The notes under the pieces: generated by a model | The model's database searches: none | What the model was told of the DNA's origin: nothing | The model's input: only the letters and a program-made list of their open reading frames with translations | Shown here: positions 15,267 through 23,719 of the stretch, piece by piece | Numbering within the stretch: the stretch's first letter is position 1 | How the letters are laid out: each line of letters starts with the position of its first letter | Position numbers and translations under genes: made by a program | Source of the DNA: an uncultured Zoogloea sp. | GTDB taxonomy: Bacteria; Pseudomonadota; Gammaproteobacteria; Burkholderiales; Rhodocyclaceae | Length of the DNA: 64,000 nucleotides | Assembly: GCA_937967645.1 (NCBI GenBank) | Contig: CALBTT010000062.1 | Location: 19,242-83,241, forward strand | Reading direction: 5' to 3'

Positions 15267-17168
15267 TTACTTGGACGGCTCGAGCTTGGCCGCATGCACC
15301 TGCACATCGTAGCGCTTGCGCAGGGCACTCAGGTATGCCGAAAACTCTTCTTCGGCGAGAACCCGACCGTACTGCTGCTTCAGGGCCTGGAAGCGCGGAT
15401 CTTCCTTGCCCGATGCGACCGGACGAGTCACCTTCTCGATCCGGAAAAGCATGTACCCAACGCCCGGGACCTTGGCCCCAGCATAGGCAGGCAACTTCTC
15501 CACCGGCGCCCGGAAGATCGCGCGCAGGACATCCGGGGGAATACGCTGATCGACACGTTGGATCGGGTGCGCAGCGCCCCACTGCAGTTCGAGAGACTCT
15601 CCCTTACCCAGCTTGCCCAGCTTCTCCGTGCCGTCCTTCTCGGCCAGCGCCATGGCCTCCTCAAAGGTCAGCACCTTCTCGATATCCGCCTTGACCTCCT
15701 CGAATGCCTTGACCGCGGCGGGCTTGCTCTCAAGCACCCTGGCAGCCACCAGGGTTCCCTTGGCAACCTCGACCGCATCGGTGTTGCGCTTGTTCTTCAG
15801 CGCATCATCCGAGAACAGGGCTGCGAGCAGCTTGGGGTTGTCGAACGGCGCCGGTACCCTTCCACCCTGGGCGATCCAGTCGGAAGTCCGGATCTGCAGC
15901 TTGTACTTCTCGGCCGCCGGCTTGAGGCTGTCGGCCTGCTCGTAAACCATGTTGGTGAAGCCTTCGGCCATTTCGGCGAAACGCTTACCCGCCTCGGCAC
16001 GCTTCAATTCGGCCAGGATCTCCGCCTTGACCTCATCAAAAGCCCTGGCCTTCTCGCCCTTGATGCCCGTCAGACGAATGATGTGGAAGCCGAAATCCGA
16101 CTGCACCACCCCCGACACCTCACCTTCCTTGGCCAAGGCAAAGGTCGCATCCTCAAAGGGCTTGACCATGGCCCCCCGGGCGAAGAAGCCCAGATCGCCC
16201 CCCTTCTCCGCGGAACCTGGATCCTGGGAGTTCTCCTTGGCCAGTCGCGCAAAATCAGCCGGATTCGCCTTGACCTGCTTCAACAAGGCCTCGGCTTTTT
16301 CCTTGGCTGCCTTGAGTGCCGCAGCATCGCCATCCTTGGCAGCCTGGATCAGGATATGGCTGGCACGACGCTCCTCGGCTTGACGGAAGCGCTCCTGGTG
16401 GGCGTCGTATTCCTTGCGGACATCGGCTTCACTGATCGTCAGCTGGGAAGTCACCTCGTCCGGACCGAGGGTGAGGTACTCGACCTTGACCTGAGCCGGC
16501 ATCTCGAAGCGACGGAGATTGGCGTCGTAGAACCTCCGCGCTGCATCGTCGGCAAGCTTCACCGAGGGGGCATACTGGGGAGCGGCGAGGCGCACCTCAC
16601 TGATGACGCGCTCCTCGAACTGAACCGAATAAACCTGCCCGACGGAGTTGCCGGAAACCACCACGCCATCGGCGACGGCACCCAGCACCTGCTTGAGAGC
16701 CAGATCACTGCGGACCCGGGATTCGAACACAGCCTGGGTCATACCCTGGGCCTTCAGCACGGCCTCGTAGCGCGGCAGAGAGAACTGGCCGTTATCCTGG
16801 AAGGCGGGAATCACGGCGATGGTGTCCCTGAGCTGCTGATCGGCCACGCTCAGACGCATCTTGCTGGCGTCCAGGGCCAGCAGGCGCTGGTTGATCAGGT
16901 TGTCCAGCACCGCCTTGCGCGCCTCCGTCGTGTCCAGCATGGCAGGATTGAAGTTCTCGCCCATGCTGGCCCTCAGGCGCTCCTGCTGCTCCCGCATCGC
17001 CTGCTGAAACTCATTCATGCTGATCGATTTTCCACCGACCGAAGCCAGAGAATCCCCATCACCGGCATTCTTGACGTAAGAATCGACACCCCAGAAGGCA
17101 AAGGGAAGCGTGATCATCAACATGAAAATCTGAACAATCTTCTTGTTGTTGCGTACTGCATCAAACAT
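15267..17168 (-). CDS. ppiD: periplasmic folding chaperone PpiD (SurA_N and parvulin domains)
   Basis: 633 aa. The cytoplasmic N-terminus MFDAVRNNKKIVQI is followed by one membrane anchor (about 14-31). The SurA_N-type domain runs to about 200 (ISMNEFQQAMREQQERL). One parvulin domain lies at about 265-365 (RASHILIQAA, NSQDPGSAEKGGDLGFFARGAMVKPFE, FGFHIIRL). A further C-terminal chaperone part follows. The domain order and length equal those of PpiD, the Sec-translocon-associated chaperone for outer-membrane proteins. The Shine-Dalgarno AGAGGA is 6 bp before the ATG. It lies downstream of hupB and two tRNAs, a conserved order in betaproteobacteria. Confidence 0.96.
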   Translation of the reverse strand: MFDAVRNNKKIVQIFMLMITLPFAFWGVDSYVKNAGDGDSLASVGGKSISMNEFQQAMREQQERLRASMGENFNPAMLDTTEARKAVLDNLINQRLLALDASKMRLSVADQQLRDTIAVIPAFQDNGQFSLPRYEAVLKAQGMTQAVFESRVRSDLALKQVLGAVADGVVVSGNSVGQVYSVQFEERVISEVRLAAPQYAPSVKLADDAARRFYDANLRRFEMPAQVKVEYLTLGPDEVTSQLTISEADVRKEYDAHQERFRQAEERRASHILIQAAKDGDAAALKAAKEKAEALLKQVKANPADFARLAKENSQDPGSAEKGGDLGFFARGAMVKPFEDATFALAKEGEVSGVVQSDFGFHIIRLTGIKGEKARAFDEVKAEILAELKRAEAGKRFAEMAEGFTNMVYEQADSLKPAAEKYKLQIRTSDWIAQGGRVPAPFDNPKLLAALFSDDALKNKRNTDAVEVAKGTLVAARVLESKPAAVKAFEEVKADIEKVLTFEEAMALAEKDGTEKLGKLGKGESLELQWGAAHPIQRVDQRIPPDVLRAIFRAPVEKLPAYAGAKVPGVGYMLFRIEKVTRPVASGKEDPRFQALKQQYGRVLAEEEFSAYLSALRKRYDVQVHAAKLEPSK

Positions 17169-17223
17169 GCGGAATCCTCTGCGTGACTACTGATTGCAAC
17201 TGATCTTTGTGACAGGAACGCGT

Positions 17224-17248
17224 AAAAAAAGGCGAACCCGCGTTCGCC
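17224..17248 (-). terminator. Rho-independent terminator (minus strand)
   Basis: On the minus strand GGCGAA, a 6-nt loop and TTCGCC are followed by seven Ts (17224-17230 on the plus strand are A). It lies upstream of ppiD and would end a transcript coming from the tRNA side. Confidence 0.8.
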
Positions 17249-17463
17249 TCTATATCTGGCACGGCAAAGATGTCGAGAGACATCGGTCGTCCAATTCGCG
17301 CAATCAGACTAAAGGGCCCTGTGCCGGCGCACCCCCTGGTGCACTCCCGCAAACGCCCCTCTCAAGCCTCAAGAGTCTACCGCCTGGCGCCAAGTGGAAC
17401 AAGCCCCCGCCGGGCAAGGCCAGATGGGTTGATGCCTGGCCCCAATCCAGAAAAGCAGGGCGT

Positions 17464-17492
17464 AAAAAAAGCCACCATTCGGTGGCTTTTTT
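17464..17492. terminator. bidirectional Rho-independent terminator after tRNA-Asp
   Basis: GCCACC (17471-17476) pairs with GGTGGC (17481-17486) around ATTC, flanked by seven As and six Ts. It lies 44 bp behind the tRNA-Asp gene and ends the tRNA transcript. Confidence 0.88.
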
Positions 17493-17535
17493 ACTGCATT
17501 CCATACACCCGAAGGCACATGGCTTGCATGGATCC

Positions 17536-17612
17536 TGGCGGAGTGGACGGGACTCGAACCCGCGACCCCCGGCGTGACAGGCCGGTATTCTAACCAACTG
17601 AACTACCACTCC
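17536..17612 (-). tRNA. tRNA-Asp (GTC)
   Basis: A 77-nt cloverleaf with encoded CCA. The minus strand starts GGAGTGGTAGTTCAG, has the anticodon loop CTGTCAC (anticodon GTC) and the T-arm GGGTTCGAGTCCC. It sits 29 bp behind tRNA-Val. Confidence 0.97.
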
Positions 17613-17641
17613 AGGTTTGCTCGATGGATCTGGAACCATGC

Positions 17642-17717
17642 TGGTGGGTGCTGACGGGGTCGAACCGCCGACATTCGCCTTGTAAGGGCGACGCTCTACC
17701 AACTGAGCTAAGCACCC
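17642..17717 (-). tRNA. tRNA-Val (TAC)
   Basis: A 76-nt cloverleaf with encoded CCA. The minus strand starts GGGTGCTTAGCTCAG, the anticodon loop is CTTACAA (anticodon TAC) and the T-arm is CGGTTCGACCCCG. It lies 40 bp behind hupB, probably on the same transcript. Confidence 0.97.
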
Positions 17718-17757
17718 ATTTCACCGCAATTCCGAAACCACCGAAAGCAGAAGGACA

Positions 17758-18030
17758 TTAGTTTAGCGCATCTTTCAAAGCTTTGCCAGGCCTAAATTTA
17801 GGAATTGCTGCGGACTTGATCTTGATGGTGGCACCGGTCCTTGGATTTCGACCGGAGCGGGCTGCACGCTTGCCGACATGGAAGGTTCCAAACCCCACCA
17901 GCGTGACCGTTCCGCCGTTCTTGAGTGTCTGCTTTACGGCAGCGACGGCTGCATCAAGCGCCCGCCCGGCGGCCGCCTTCGACATGTCGGCCTCTGCAGC
18001 AATCTGATCGATCAACTCGGATTTATTCAT
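17758..18030 (-). CDS. hupB: DNA-binding protein HU
   Basis: 90 aa, the full HU length. It begins MNKSELIDQIAAEADMSK and contains GFGTF and the DNA-embracing arm signature GRNPRTGATIKI. It bends DNA and organises the nucleoid as a dimer. It has its own good promoter (18130-18159). It is followed by tRNA-Val, tRNA-Asp and ppiD; lon, often found upstream, is not here and rpsT takes that place. Confidence 0.98.
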   Translation of the reverse strand: MNKSELIDQIAAEADMSKAAAGRALDAAVAAVKQTLKNGGTVTLVGFGTFHVGKRAARSGRNPRTGATIKIKSAAIPKFRPGKALKDALN

Positions 18031-18129
18031 ACTCGCCCCCTCGTTATAGAAGTTAACAAACAGGAAACTCCGACATCAAAACGCCCAGCCAATATTCGCA
18101 GACACTTATCCGGTGCAAAAACTATTCTT

Positions 18130-18159
18130 TATATAACGCCCTAAAAATCACGATGTCAA
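18130..18159 (-). promoter_or_regulatory. sigma-70 promoter of hupB
   Basis: On the minus strand TTGACA (18159-18154) is followed 17-18 bp later by TTATAT/TATATA (18136-18130). The -35 is perfect and the -10 is AT-rich. Transcription would start near 18123, giving a leader of about 90 nt. Confidence 0.8.
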
Positions 18160-18257
18160 GAAAGCGCAACACGGGAGTCGGCACCCACGCAGGGCAATGG
18201 CTCAAGGATGCGCCAGCCCCCTCCTCTCCCTCCTGCCTCGCAGCGCGCCCACAAAAC

Positions 18258-18287
18258 AAAAAAGGACCGCATCAGCAGTCCTTTTTT
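18258..18287 (-). terminator. Rho-independent terminator of rpsT
   Basis: AAAGGAC (18261-18267) pairs with GTCCTTT (18278-18284), with A- and T-runs on either side. It lies 39 bp after the rpsT stop on the minus strand. The rest of 18031-18325 holds only the hupB promoter and leader. Confidence 0.88.
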
Positions 18288-18325
18288 ATTCACAGCCGGG
18301 CTTGCACCCGCCGCGCCAGACAAGA

Positions 18326-18604
18326 TCAGGCAGCAGCTACGGCGCCCATGCCCTTGATGGCGGCAGACAGGCGGCTCTTGTGACGGGCAGCCTTGTTCTT
18401 GTGAATGATCTTCTTGTCAGCGATGCTGTCGATCGTACGCTGGGAAGCAACGAAAACCTGCTGAGCAGCCTGCTTGTCACCACCGACGATCGCCTTGCGG
18501 ACAGCCTTGATGGCGGTACGCAGACGGGAACGAAGACTCATGTTGAGGGCGCGGGCCTTCACAGCTTGACGGGCGCGCTTACGGGCTTGTGCCGAGTTGG
18601 CCAT
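18326..18604 (-). CDS. rpsT: 30S ribosomal protein S20
   Basis: 92 aa. MANSAQARKRARQAVKAR at the start, very basic throughout, and KKIIHKNKAARHKSRL near the end are the S20 signatures. It binds 16S rRNA early in small-subunit assembly. It is a single-gene unit between a promoter (18644-18672) and its own terminator. S20 can repress its own translation in E. coli; nothing in this leader proves that here. Confidence 0.98.
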   Translation of the reverse strand: MANSAQARKRARQAVKARALNMSLRSRLRTAIKAVRKAIVGGDKQAAQQVFVASQRTIDSIADKKIIHKNKAARHKSRLSAAIKGMGAVAAA

Positions 18605-18643
18605 CTTTTAGTAATCCTGAAAGAAATGCAATGAAGACAAGGA

Positions 18644-18672
18644 TTTTATGGGAAGTACCATTCCTTTGGCAA
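18644..18672 (-). promoter_or_regulatory. probable rpsT promoter
   Basis: On the minus strand TTGCCA (18672-18667) and, 17 bp on, ATAAAA within CATAAAAT (18650-18643) fit a sigma-70 promoter 40 bp ahead of the rpsT start codon. Confidence 0.5.
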
Positions 18673-18703
18673 GCTGTTTATCGCACAAAATGCCTATTCA
18701 AGC

Positions 18704-18732
18704 AAAAAGGCCCCGCCGAAGCGGGGCCTTTT
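18704..18732 (-). terminator. Rho-independent terminator of the thiolase gene
   Basis: GGCCCCGC (18709-18716) pairs with GCGGGGCC (18721-18728) around a CGAA tetraloop; on the minus strand it is followed by five Ts. It lies 18 bp behind the thiolase stop. Confidence 0.9.
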
Positions 18733-18749
18733 CATCCAGCATGGCTGAA

Positions 18750-19934
18750 TCAGATGCGCTCAAACACGGTCGCAATACCCTGACCGCCACCAATACACAT
18801 GGTGACGAGGGCGTAGCGGCCGCCGGTGCGCTGCAGCTCGTACAGGGCCTTGGTGGCGATGAAGGCGCCGGAACAGCCAACCGGGTGACCCAGGGCGATC
18901 GCGCCGCCGTTCGGGTTGGTCTTGGCCGGATCCAGACCCAGGACGCGCATGACGGTCAGGGCCTGAGCGGCGAAGGCTTCGTTGGACTCGATGACATCCA
19001 TCTGATCCAGGGTCAGGCCTGCCTTCTTGAGCGCCAGGCGGGATGCCGGGATCGGGCCTTCGCCCATGACGTCGTTGGGAACACCGGCAATGGCGTAGGA
19101 CACCAGACGGGCCATCGGCTTGTAGCCCGCATTGACGGCAGTGGCGCCGTCAGCCAGCACGAAGAAGGCTGCGCCGTCATTGATACCGGAAGCGTTGCCG
19201 GCAGTCACGGTGCCATCCTTCTTGAAGGCCGGCTTCATCTTGGCCAGGGACTCCATGGTGGTGCCGCGCTTCAGGTGCTCGTCGGTATCGAACACCACGT
19301 CACCCTTGCGGGTCTGCTTGACGATGGGAACGATCTGGGACTTGAAGCGACCGTCATCGATCGCCGCGGCGGCGCGACGCTGGGACTCGACCGCAAACGC
19401 ATCCTGCTCTTCACGGCTGATACCGTGCTTGGCAGCCAGGTTCTCGGCGGTGATGCCCATGTGGCCCACGCCGAACGGGTCGGTCAGCACGGCAACCATG
19501 CTGTCGATGGCCTTGGTGTCACCCATGCGGGCACCGGAGCGCAGCGCAGGCATCAGGTAGGCAGCCTTGGACATGACTTCAACACCGCCGCCGATACCGT
19601 AGTCGGAATCACCCAGCAGGATGTTCTGGGCGGTGGTGACGATGCCCTGCAGGCCGGACGAACAGAGGCGGCTCACCTGCATGGCCACGGACTCCATCGA
19701 CAGGCCAGCCTGGATGGAAGCCACGCGGGACACATAGGCGTAGCGGGAGTCGGTCGGCATGCAGTTGCCGACGGTCACGTAGTTGATCAGCTGGGGATCC
19801 ACGCCGGAACGGGCGATGGACTCCTTCATGACGATGCCGGCCAGCTCGCTGGCATCGAAATCAGCAAGCGCACCACCGAAACCACCGATGGCGGAACGAA
19901 CTGCACTCAATACGACCACATCACGACTAGCCAT
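18750..19934 (-). CDS. acetyl-CoA acetyltransferase / beta-ketothiolase
   Basis: 394 aa, full thiolase length. The active site is complete: Cys91 (SRLCSSGLQ) takes the acyl group, and His350 (GGAIALGHPVGCSG) and Cys380 (MCIGGGQG) complete the reaction. It resembles the BktB/PhaA group, which condenses acyl-CoAs for polyhydroxyalkanoate synthesis or cleaves beta-ketoacyl-CoAs. No pha genes are adjacent, so the direction of use is not settled. The AGGAGG Shine-Dalgarno is strong. It lies 27 bp behind the CobD-like gene and ends at a strong terminator. Confidence 0.95.
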   Translation of the reverse strand: MASRDVVVLSAVRSAIGGFGGALADFDASELAGIVMKESIARSGVDPQLINYVTVGNCMPTDSRYAYVSRVASIQAGLSMESVAMQVSRLCSSGLQGIVTTAQNILLGDSDYGIGGGVEVMSKAAYLMPALRSGARMGDTKAIDSMVAVLTDPFGVGHMGITAENLAAKHGISREEQDAFAVESQRRAAAAIDDGRFKSQIVPIVKQTRKGDVVFDTDEHLKRGTTMESLAKMKPAFKKDGTVTAGNASGINDGAAFFVLADGATAVNAGYKPMARLVSYAIAGVPNDVMGEGPIPASRLALKKAGLTLDQMDVIESNEAFAAQALTVMRVLGLDPAKTNPNGGAIALGHPVGCSGAFIATKALYELQRTGGRYALVTMCIGGGQGIATVFERI

Positions 19935-19961
19935 CTGTATTCCTCCTCAGAATTATTACAA

Positions 19962-20888
19962 TTAACTACCAACCCAGCCTGCCACGCCCAGCAATGCCAG
20001 CAGCAACATCACCAGCACCAAGGTGCGCCAAATCAGGCCGATGGTACTCTGCATGAAGTCCGCGTCGGCTTCATCGCCGACGCCCATCTCCGGACGCTCC
20101 AGGACCTCCCCGGACTCATGGATGGGCATGCCGAGACGCACGCCCAGCGCACCGCCACCACTCGCCAGGAGTATACCGGAAGCCTTGTCCTTCCATTGAC
20201 TCGCCTGGGACCGCCAGCAGTAAACGCCATCTTCAAAATCACCGACGATGGAGAAGGCTGCAGCAGTCATGCGAACCGGCACCCAGTCGAGCGCCGCGAA
20301 GGCCTTACGGGCGAACTGACCGAAGTCACCGAAATCCGGGTCCCCGTCGCGGCGCCCCCATTTCTCATCGAAGAAACGGGCAAGCCGGTAAAGGACTGCT
20401 CCACTGGGCCCGGGCATCAGGATGAACCAGAAGGCTACACCGAAGACATTGCGGTGCGATGCAACCAGCGCCTCTTCGATGGCCAGACGCGCCACCTCGC
20501 TGGAGCTCGAGCCTTCATGCCGGCGCCCCCGCCATTCGCCGATCAGCTGACGGGCACGGGACAGTTCCCCCATGCGCAGGGCCAGCTGAATGTCCGTAAA
20601 GAAATGACTCACCTGCCGGAAGCCCATGGTGAGGTAAAGCACCAGCACGTTGAAGAGGATCCCGAACAGGGGATGGAGATGCCAGAGCAGGAAGAACACC
20701 AGGGCCGACCCGAAGCACGCAGCAACCACGGCCACCCACCAGGCCACGGCGCCATGGCGGGACTCTCCGTCGTTGAAGCGATCCTCGAGAAAACGGGAAA
20801 CAACCTTCAAGGGCACGTCGACAAAGCGCGCAGGAAGCGGGCGGAGTTGCTCGAGGAGCAGTGCGACGATCAGCGAAAACAGGGTCAT
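19962..20888 (-). CDS. CobD/CbiB/AmpE-family inner-membrane protein
   Basis: 308 aa from the ATG at 20888 (the frame stays open to 20969, but MTLFSLIVALLLEQLRPLP is the family start). Four or five membrane segments are visible (about 2-15, 45-85, 140-165 and 285-305). VLYRLARFFDEKW and LDWVPVRMTAAAFSIVGDFE are the motifs shared by CobD/CbiB and AmpE. True CobD makes cobinamide; the lack of cobalamin genes nearby favours the regulatory AmpE-like branch common in betaproteobacteria. The exact function is unknown. Confidence 0.8.
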   Translation of the reverse strand: MTLFSLIVALLLEQLRPLPARFVDVPLKVVSRFLEDRFNDGESRHGAVAWWVAVVAACFGSALVFFLLWHLHPLFGILFNVLVLYLTMGFRQVSHFFTDIQLALRMGELSRARQLIGEWRGRRHEGSSSSEVARLAIEEALVASHRNVFGVAFWFILMPGPSGAVLYRLARFFDEKWGRRDGDPDFGDFGQFARKAFAALDWVPVRMTAAAFSIVGDFEDGVYCWRSQASQWKDKASGILLASGGGALGVRLGMPIHESGEVLERPEMGVGDEADADFMQSTIGLIWRTLVLVMLLLALLGVAGWVGS

Positions 20889-20981
20889 GCGATGGGGGGC
20901 TTTGAGAAGCCCTCGTGGATCAATCCTATTGGGGATGCCGCAAGATACCATCAAACGGACCCAACACAAACGGCGTTCGGA

Positions 20982-21587
20982 TCAGCGACTCAGGAAACGC
21001 TGGAGACTCACGATCATTCCGGCGGTCGCCCCCCAGATAAAATAGCCGCCATAGGGCATCGCGTAGTACTCCCGCTGCCGGCCACGCACCTCCATGGAGT
21101 GGCGCTCATGATTGCCGGGATCAAGAAGAAATGACAATGGCACCTCAAAGGCCTCAGCCACCTCAAAAGCATCCAGGGTCAGCTCGAAGGGGGGGGCCAC
21201 GAGACCAACTACCGGAATGACCTCGAACCCGGTTCCCGTTCTGTAAGGCGGCAGTGCCCCCAGGAGCTCCACATGGCGGCGGGCCAGGCCGATCTCCTCC
21301 TCGGTCTCCCTCAGCGCGGTATCCACAGACGAGGCATCCCCCTCCTCGACCCGCCCTCCCGGAAAGCTCACCTGGCCAGGATGATGATGGAGGTGGTCCG
21401 TACGCTGCGTGAGCAGCATGGTTAGCCCCTCCTCCCGCATCACGATGGGAACCAGCACGGCAGCCGGCCTGAGGGGGCCCGCAGGAATACCATCCTCAAC
21501 GGGGGGCTCAAAGCAGACAGGCTGGCTGAAGCGATGTCGCAACCATTCAGCAGCGAGCGGGAGGGGCTGATTCAGGAATTCAGTCAT
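20982..21587 (-). CDS. NUDIX hydrolase, CoA pyrophosphatase type
   Basis: 201 aa. The NUDIX box is GRVEEGD followed by the ETEEEIGL helix, preceded by HPGQVSFPGG, the extra motif typical of CoA diphosphatases (NudL/YeaB; UPF0035 region LLTQRTDHLHHHPGQVSFPGG in two parts). These enzymes split coenzyme A derivatives into 3',5'-ADP and phosphopantetheine. It starts 10 bp after the protease gene and probably belongs to the same transcript. Confidence 0.9.
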   Translation of the reverse strand: MTEFLNQPLPLAAEWLRHRFSQPVCFEPPVEDGIPAGPLRPAAVLVPIVMREEGLTMLLTQRTDHLHHHPGQVSFPGGRVEEGDASSVDTALRETEEEIGLARRHVELLGALPPYRTGTGFEVIPVVGLVAPPFELTLDAFEVAEAFEVPLSFLLDPGNHERHSMEVRGRQREYYAMPYGGYFIWGATAGMIVSLQRFLSR

Positions 21588-21597
21588 CGATGAGTGT

Positions 21598-22257
21598 TCA
21601 GTAGCGTTGGCGCAGGTAGAGCGCCCCGCCCTCCCGCCGCATGTCCATGCGATTCAAAAAGCTCATCCCAAGCAGGGCCTGGGGCATATCCACCTCCAGC
21701 ACGACCCCCGGCACATTGCGCAGGGTGATGCCATTGATCCTGACCGAATCCAGCGAAACCAGCCAGCCACGGGCCTGACCATTGGCGGTCTCCATGATGC
21801 GCGGCTCCCCCCGGGTATAGGCCACGCCAGCCCGCAGCGCATCGCTACGCCCAAGGGCCACCGAGGTGGCGCCAGTATCCACCAGGAAGCTGATGGGCAC
21901 GCCATTGACGGCACCTTGCGCATGGAAATGGCCACGGCTATCCCCCTGCAGCACAACCGACTCGGACCTTCCCGCTGGCGCCGCAACACTCACGGCATGC
22001 TCCCCCACCACCAGGCGGCGGCGCTTGCCATCCACCTCCAGTGTGGCACTGGAATCATCAACCGCCAGGACCCGGACACCTTCCGGAGTGCTCACCCCCA
22101 CCGCCAGCGCCCGGGGCGCGCCCTGATTGATCAGCAGCAGCGCCTTTCCTGGAAAGACGCCAGCCAGCGCCACTTCCGTGGCCGGAGCGCCAAAGCTCAC
22201 GCAGGCGAGCAACAGACCGCTAAACTTGTGCACATGCACAATCTGGAGGAACCGCAT
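21598..22257 (-). CDS. exported retropepsin-like aspartic protease (TIGR02281-like)
   Basis: 219 aa from the ATG at 22257. The frame is open to 22350 and another ATG is at 22275, but MRFLQIVHVHKFSGLLLACVS gives a signal peptide. The single catalytic aspartate is in ISFLVDTGATSVALG, and a second motif is VLEVDMPQALLGMSFLNR, so it acts as a homodimer of the retropepsin type. The N-terminal half (about 30-100) has a beta-rich region seen in this family. The start codon overlaps the start of the divergent amidotransferase gene in a shared CATG. Confidence 0.8.
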   Translation of the reverse strand: MRFLQIVHVHKFSGLLLACVSFGAPATEVALAGVFPGKALLLINQGAPRALAVGVSTPEGVRVLAVDDSSATLEVDGKRRRLVVGEHAVSVAAPAGRSESVVLQGDSRGHFHAQGAVNGVPISFLVDTGATSVALGRSDALRAGVAYTRGEPRIMETANGQARGWLVSLDSVRINGITLRNVPGVVLEVDMPQALLGMSFLNRMDMRREGGALYLRQRY

Positions 22258-22957
22258 GAAACCGGTAGCAATCATTCGCCATAGCCTGACTGAAGGTCCG
22301 GGGCATTTTGCCACATTCCTGGACAGCCACAGCCTGCCCTGGACCCTCATCCGCGTCGACGCGGGCGATCCCGTGCCCCACTCCTGTGACGACTACTCCG
22401 GGCTGTGCCTGATGGGCGGCCCCATGAGCGTGAACGATGACCTGCCCTGGATCCCTCCACTCCTGGACTTCATCCGGAAGATGATGGCGGCGGACAAGCC
22501 CGTGATCGGCCACTGCCTTGGCGGCCAACTCATGAGCAAAGCGCTGGGCGGACAGGTCACGCGCAATCCGGTCAAGGAGATCGGCTGGGGAGCGGTATCG
22601 GTGGTGGATTCCCCGCTGGCCAGGGAATGGTTCGGGGACATCCGAAGCTTCGAGAGCTTCCACTGGCACGGCGAGACCTTCTCGATCCCCGAAGGGGCGA
22701 CACGGATCCTGGAGAGTGCAATCTGTGCCAACCAGGCTTACGTGATCGGCAAGCACCTGGGTATGCAATGCCACGTCGAAATGACCGCAACGATGATCGA
22801 CGACTGGTGTGCCAGCGGTGCCGACGAGATCGCGGCTGCCGGGAACATTCCGAGCGTCCAGACACCCGCCGCCATGCAGGTCGGGCTGGAAGCCCGCCTG
22901 AAGACCCTCAACCAGTCGGCAGAGACGCTCTACAGACGCTGGATCAGGGGTCTTTGA
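22256..22957 (+). CDS. class I glutamine amidotransferase (GMP-synthase-like GATase)
   Basis: 233 aa from the ATG at 22256, with GGAGG 6-7 bp upstream; the longer open frame lacks a signal. The catalytic triad is Cys87 (GHCLGGQL), His173 and Glu175 (MQCHVEMT). These stand-alone GATases are related to GuaA-type domains; some act on gamma-glutamyl compounds. The substrate is not known and no synthase partner gene is near. It is monocistronic, with terminators behind it. Confidence 0.87.
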   Translation: MKPVAIIRHSLTEGPGHFATFLDSHSLPWTLIRVDAGDPVPHSCDDYSGLCLMGGPMSVNDDLPWIPPLLDFIRKMMAADKPVIGHCLGGQLMSKALGGQVTRNPVKEIGWGAVSVVDSPLAREWFGDIRSFESFHWHGETFSIPEGATRILESAICANQAYVIGKHLGMQCHVEMTATMIDDWCASGADEIAAAGNIPSVQTPAAMQVGLEARLKTLNQSAETLYRRWIRGL

Positions 22958-22972
22958 ACCGCCTAGATGAAG

Positions 22973-23028
22973 AAAGCCAGCACGAGGCTGGCTTTCTGGC
23001 ACTAGCGGTACCGGTCGGTAAGACCGGT
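22973..23028. terminator. two hairpins between convergent genes
   Basis: AAAGCCAGC (22973-22981) pairs with GCTGGCTTT (22987-22995). A second stem, ACCGGTC (23010-23016) with GACCGGT (23022-23028), touches the yjfB-like stop codon. The first has a short T-run on either strand and probably ends both the amidotransferase and the yjfB-side transcripts. Confidence 0.65.
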
Positions 23029-23216
23029 CAGGCGTAGGTATCCACCGAACGCCCGACGGTTGCAGTCGGATCAGGCGCCGGCGTGACCGGCGGAAGGGAT
23101 GCGATCATCTGCTGAGCAACAGCCTGCTGCTGATCGAGGCTCTTGCGGAGCATGGTGATCGAAACCCCATCCTGGGTCTGGACCTGGCTGGTGGACGCCA
23201 CGGAGGAAATGCTCAT
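23028..23216 (-). CDS. YjfB-family putative motility protein (62 aa)
   Basis: The frame is open to 23303, overlapping yajQ; the ATG at 23216 gives the family form: MSISSVASTSQ, a QDGVSITMLRKSLDQQQAVAQQMI helix in two parts, then a Pro-rich end with VGRSVDTYA. This matches the short YjfB-type 'putative motility protein' family, whose role is not known. It lies 4 bp behind yajQ and is the last gene of the cluster. Confidence 0.75.
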   Translation of the reverse strand: MSISSVASTSQVQTQDGVSITMLRKSLDQQQAVAQQMIASLPPVTPAPDPTATVGRSVDTYA

Positions 23217-23220
23217 CCCA

Positions 23221-23706
23221 TCAATCCCGGAAGTTGCCGTACTGCAAAGGATAGTCGGTGATTTCCTTGCGCACCAGGGCAATACACTCTTGCAGGAGGT
23301 CACGCTTGGCCCCCGTCACGCGCACGGCCTCACCCTGGATGCTGGCCTGAACCTTGAGCTTGCTGTCCTTGATGAGCTTGACGATCTTCTTGGACTGCTC
23401 CTGCTCGATGCCCACACGCACCGTGAGCTCCTGCTTGACCTTGTTGCCGCTGACCTTTTGCACATCCCCGTGCTTCAGGCAGCGCACGTCGATCTTCTTG
23501 CCCGTCATCTCGGGCAGGAGGATGGCCTGCATCTGGTCGAGCTGAAACTCGGTGTCACCATAGAGGGTGAGCAGCTTTTCAGTCTGCTCGACGCGCGCAT
23601 CCGACCCCTTGAAATCGTAGCGCCCGGTGATCTTGCGGTTGGCCCCCTCTACAGCGTTGCGCAGGGCGACCATATCGACTTCGGACGTGATGTCGAAAGA
23701 AGGCAT
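23221..23706 (-). CDS. yajQ: YajQ-family cyclic-di-GMP-binding protein
   Basis: 161 aa from the ATG at 23706 (E. coli YajQ is 163). MPSFDITSEVDMVALRNAV, GRYDFKGSD and EVRVTGAKRDLLQECI-like segments (here GEAVRVTGAKRDLL) are the family signatures. It has two ferredoxin-like halves. YajQ proteins bind nucleotides, and in Xanthomonas and Pseudomonas a member binds cyclic di-GMP and controls transcription. It lies 13 bp after ppnP, in line with a putative motility gene. Confidence 0.95.
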   Translation of the reverse strand: MPSFDITSEVDMVALRNAVEGANRKITGRYDFKGSDARVEQTEKLLTLYGDTEFQLDQMQAILLPEMTGKKIDVRCLKHGDVQKVSGNKVKQELTVRVGIEQEQSKKIVKLIKDSKLKVQASIQGEAVRVTGAKRDLLQECIALVRKEITDYPLQYGNFRD

Positions 23707-23719
23707 GGCCCGCTCCCGC

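Larger units (their letters stand above)
17169..17535. other. 367-bp non-coding stretch between ppiD and tRNA-Asp
   Basis: No gene is seen. It holds two Rho-independent terminators on the minus strand (17224-17248 and 17464-17492), each flanked by the same short CGTAAAAAAA sequence. The 215 bp between them has no convincing open frame. The ppiD promoter should lie near 17170-17220, but no clear boxes were found. Confidence 0.6.
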
